Assembly (NCBI GenBank): GCA_965204405.1
Contig: CBDBEN010000005.1
Coordinates: forward strand, 2,170,001 to 2,234,000
Source: JANQPX01 sp965204405
Lineage (GTDB): Bacteria; Pseudomonadota; Alphaproteobacteria; Geminicoccales; Geminicoccaceae
Direction of reading: 5' to 3'
DNA: 64,000 bases
A program made the position numbers and the translations under genes. The notes under the pieces are model-generated. The model did not search any database and was not told the DNA's origin. It saw nothing but the letters and a program-made list of their open reading frames with translations. Positions 62,701 to 64,000 of this stretch are shown here, piece after piece. Numbering within the stretch: position 1 is the stretch's first letter; each line of letters opens with the position of its first letter.

Positions 62701-63879
62701 ATGAAGGACGGCAAGACCTATGTCCTCTACGGCCTGCACTACATCATCTTCCAGATGATCCACGGGCTGAGCAACGTCAAGTTCTTCAACGACCTGTTGG
62801 GTGATAGTTCCTACATCACCCGCTACATGGCCTGGATCGGCTGGGACCTTTCAACGGTCATTCAGACCGGTTCCAACTTCGGAACCTCGCAAAAGCACGA
62901 CAACCCGCTGCTCTGCAAGATCGGCACCGGGACCATGGTATCCGACGGGCTGCAGATGATGAATGCCCAGATATCGACATCGTCGTTCAAGGTCTCGAAG
63001 ACGGTGATCGGTGAGCGCAACTATCTCGGCAACACGATCTTCTACCCATCGGACAGCGTGACCGGCGACAACTGCTTGCTTGGCACCAAGGTCATGATTC
63101 CGATCGACGGTCCGGTGCGCGAAAACACCGGCCTCCTGGGCTCGCCGGCTTTCGAGATCCCGCGCGCAACCCTTCGCGACAAGACCATGTCGGCGGTGAG
63201 CGACGAGGAACGCGAAATCGGCATTCGAAAGAAGAACAGCCACAATATTAAGACCATGGGTCTCTGGCTGCTCGGCAAGTGGGTGTTCTCGCTGATCGTC
63301 GCCTATCTTGGCCTCGCCTCGCTGCTGCTCTACAACACCTTCGGCATCTGGTCGCTGGTGGGTGGCTTTGTCCTCGGCTTCATCCTGATGATCGGCTACT
63401 TCGTCGGATTGGAATGGGCGAGCCTTGGCTTCAAGCGGCTGCAGCCCTTGACTTCGACCCTGTATGATCCACGGTTCTGGCGTGTCGAGCGTCACTGGAA
63501 GGTTGCCGACACGCCATTGAACAAGATGTTTTTCGGCACGCCGTTCAGGCCGATGATCAAAAGGGCGATCGGCATCAAGGTCGGCAAGCGGGTGTTCGAT
63601 GATGGCTGCATGGTCACGGAAAAGACCCTGATCGAGATCGGCGACTTCTGCACGCTAAACGAAGAAAGTACGCTGCAGCCTCATTCTCTCGAAGAAGGCG
63701 TGTTCAAGATGGACAGGATCAAGATCGGCCCTGGTTGCACGCTCGGAATCAACGCCTTCGCCCATTACGGCGTGACAGTTCATGACAATGTAATCCTGGC
63801 GGCCGACTGCTTTTTGATGAAAGGCGAAACTGTCGGCTCGAACGAGCATTGGATGGGCAACCCCGCCAAAGCTATCTGA
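59770..63879 (+). CDS. Pls/PosA-family single-module peptide synthetase (A-T-membrane-LbetaH)
   Basis: 1369 residues. Adenylation domain (about 40-560): A3 YTSGTTGRPKGVP near 210, A4 FDFSVEE with Asp255, A5 NAYGPTE near 341, A7 YRTGDLG, A8 KIRGYRIELTEIES, A10 NDKADRKALP. Carrier domain with phosphopantetheine Ser601 in DDLGTNSLLMARF. Then six membrane segments in three pairs (near 668-725, 895-975 and 1165-1215) alternate with three left-handed beta-helix domains (about 765-860, 1035-1135, 1265-1369; for example NVVILSKSGP, IGSNAFVGD). This is the layout of epsilon-poly-lysine synthetase Pls, where the C-terminal domains join amino acids iteratively. GGAG lies seven bases before ATG. The membrane-bound product may be a cationic homopolymer; the substrate is inferred. 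Confidence 0.92.
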   Translation: MDDLDIKTSDAISAEVDAPSFKTPIARSPRDLSDFVLMPSGNNKVRWIEGERLHHLFERQVDAFEKAGEAAHLAIDSDEGKLSYAELDQAANRLARYLIREGLGAGDIIGLLFDRSNHSYISLLAVQKINAAYVPLDVGFPEDRISYIAEDASVSVILTLDRHAENFSGLTTPLLCLDRAAAEIETQDAARLGVEETGHPLSELSYIIYTSGTTGRPKGVPIEHGSICNFVRVAAETYGYMAADRVYQGLTIAFDFSVEEIWVPLIAGGTLVPNQTGRSLLGSDLHEFLCENDVTAMCCVPTLLSTIEDDLPKLRLLITSGEACPHDLVKRWYRDGRTILNAYGPTEATVTATITEMYPDKPVTIGGPLPTYSIVILSPDQSRALPMGETGEIGIAGICLATGYLGRQDLTSKVFIPDFLDIPNNPSRRIYRTGDLGRINRDGEIEYLGRIDTQVKIRGYRIELTEIESVIMQLPGVAQAVVDTFEPEPGAKELVAYYTAPEGAKHLSPMQIAEELHELVPSYMVPAFYEPLEIIPMTTNDKADRKALPVPSGERFSRSNKDYAAPDGPIETGLAEVLADLLKIERVSAEDHFFDDLGTNSLLMARFSAKVRKELEITDFSMQEIYQNPTIRQMAAMLGTKSETDRPRGNQDQFRVPSNLEFYGCGAMQVLFWVANITLGFWLFVVSFNWIFSATGMWDIYLRTVTLGMGLFTLSLALPFLVKWVLIGRWKEERFPVWSLAYFRFWVVRQYIQVNPMAAFAGTPIFNMYLRLLGAKIGKNVVILSKSGPICTDLISIGDNTILSRETLVKGYRAEGGYIQTGPISIGSNAFVGDASVIEINTVMEDDTQLAHASSLQAGQVIPSGKRYHGSPAEEAGTNFDRVEPRNCSTLRRFLYSAYLVYGAFLLVPPLATMGLMHFLPFLFGEGDAIARFATLIGDFAHLIFLFLPILSLTFFIMAIPSGLLAVAIWPRVANLFMKDGKTYVLYGLHYIIFQMIHGLSNVKFFNDLLGDSSYITRYMAWIGWDLSTVIQTGSNFGTSQKHDNPLLCKIGTGTMVSDGLQMMNAQISTSSFKVSKTVIGERNYLGNTIFYPSDSVTGDNCLLGTKVMIPIDGPVRENTGLLGSPAFEIPRATLRDKTMSAVSDEEREIGIRKKNSHNIKTMGLWLLGKWVFSLIVAYLGLASLLLYNTFGIWSLVGGFVLGFILMIGYFVGLEWASLGFKRLQPLTSTLYDPRFWRVERHWKVADTPLNKMFFGTPFRPMIKRAIGIKVGKRVFDDGCMVTEKTLIEIGDFCTLNEESTLQPHSLEEGVFKMDRIKIGPGCTLGINAFAHYGVTVHDNVILAADCFLMKGETVGSNEHWMGNPAKAI

Positions 63880-64000
63880 CAATGGGTTTCCGGCATCATT
63901 GTGGTCCGATCAGACTCTTGTAGAGAGGCGTCGGTATCGACGATGCAGCAAGATTGTCTGTCGAGGGGGAGCGGGCTGGTTGGGTTTGGTCAGAAAATGC
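63880..64000. other. Window end; possible start of a further gene
   Basis: After the synthetase stop, an open frame begins at ATG 63943 and runs off the window (MQQDCLSRGSGLVGFGQKM). It is too short to judge and lacks a clear ribosome-binding site. No terminator hairpin is visible directly after the synthetase. Confidence 0.2.

Noticed and set aside
63963..63983. Possible palindrome right arm GGGGGAGCGGG at the window end
   Set aside because: The bases on either side do not match the family and no left arm precedes it.
1..64000. tRNA or rRNA genes, CRISPR arrays, complete IS elements, prophage
   Set aside because: None found by eye on either strand; the only phage-like gene is the isolated beta-helix protein.

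Overview
The window looks like chromosomal DNA of a GC-rich alphaproteobacterium. The evidence is gene order: rpmH-rnpA-yidD-yidC-engB-argB, then cinA/pgpA/ispDF facing ntrB-ntrC-ntrY-ntrX-trkA-hfq-hflX, then a CIRCE-controlled groESL. A Rhodospirillales-type host is plausible, but this rests on gene order and is inference. I see no rRNA, tRNA, CRISPR array, complete IS or prophage.

Layout. 1-4.6 kb: HlyD-type secretion adaptor, a convergent histidine kinase, and two tandem DUF547 genes. 4.8-9.1 kb: ribosomal protein L34, RNase P protein, membrane insertion (YidD, YidC), GTPase EngB and acetylglutamate kinase. 9.2-13.6 kb: an exported-looking isoaspartyl methyltransferase homologue and a TRAP transporter (DctP, fused DctQM). 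13.8-17.8 kb: MlaC-like protein, SRAP (abasic-site DNA-protein crosslinking), an MFS transporter and a 2OG-Fe(II) oxygenase. 18-22.4 kb: two glycosyltransferases around an orphan phage-tail-spike-like beta-helix protein. 22.5-25.9 kb: HpaI-type aldolase, dodecin, PncC/CinA, PgpA, IspDF. 26.1-38.4 kb: nitrogen regulation (NtrBC, NtrYX), TrkA, Hfq, HflX, GroESL. 38.5-50.9 kb: ferrochelatase, M20 peptidase, MFS and EamA carriers, dienelactone hydrolase, MBL-fold hydrolase, cytochrome c', LysR regulator, patatin, glycosyltransferase, glutamine amidotransferase, YjbQ. 51-57.5 kb: SbcCD/YhaON-like nuclease pair, ThDP enzyme, alpha/beta hydrolase. 57.7-63.9 kb: a diaminobutyrate aminotransferase (EctB-like), an unknown 149-residue protein and a 1369-residue Pls/PosA-type single-module peptide synthetase.

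Three things stand out. (1) The EctB-like enzyme sits beside a Pls-architecture synthetase (A-T, six membrane segments, three left-handed beta-helix domains), without ectA or ectC. This suggests a route to a diaminobutyrate homopolymer or similar cationic peptide. (2) Four copies of a 107-122 bp element with CTAG-type ends lie between genes; in three of them the terminal CTAG is the stop codon of a neighbouring gene, and in one it supplies the stops of two convergent genes. (3) Five copies of a long C-rich/G-rich palindrome occur only between genes; in one of them a perfect 29-bp inverted repeat contains the Shine-Dalgarno sequence and start codon of dctQM.

All calls come from reading the sequence; no database search was run.
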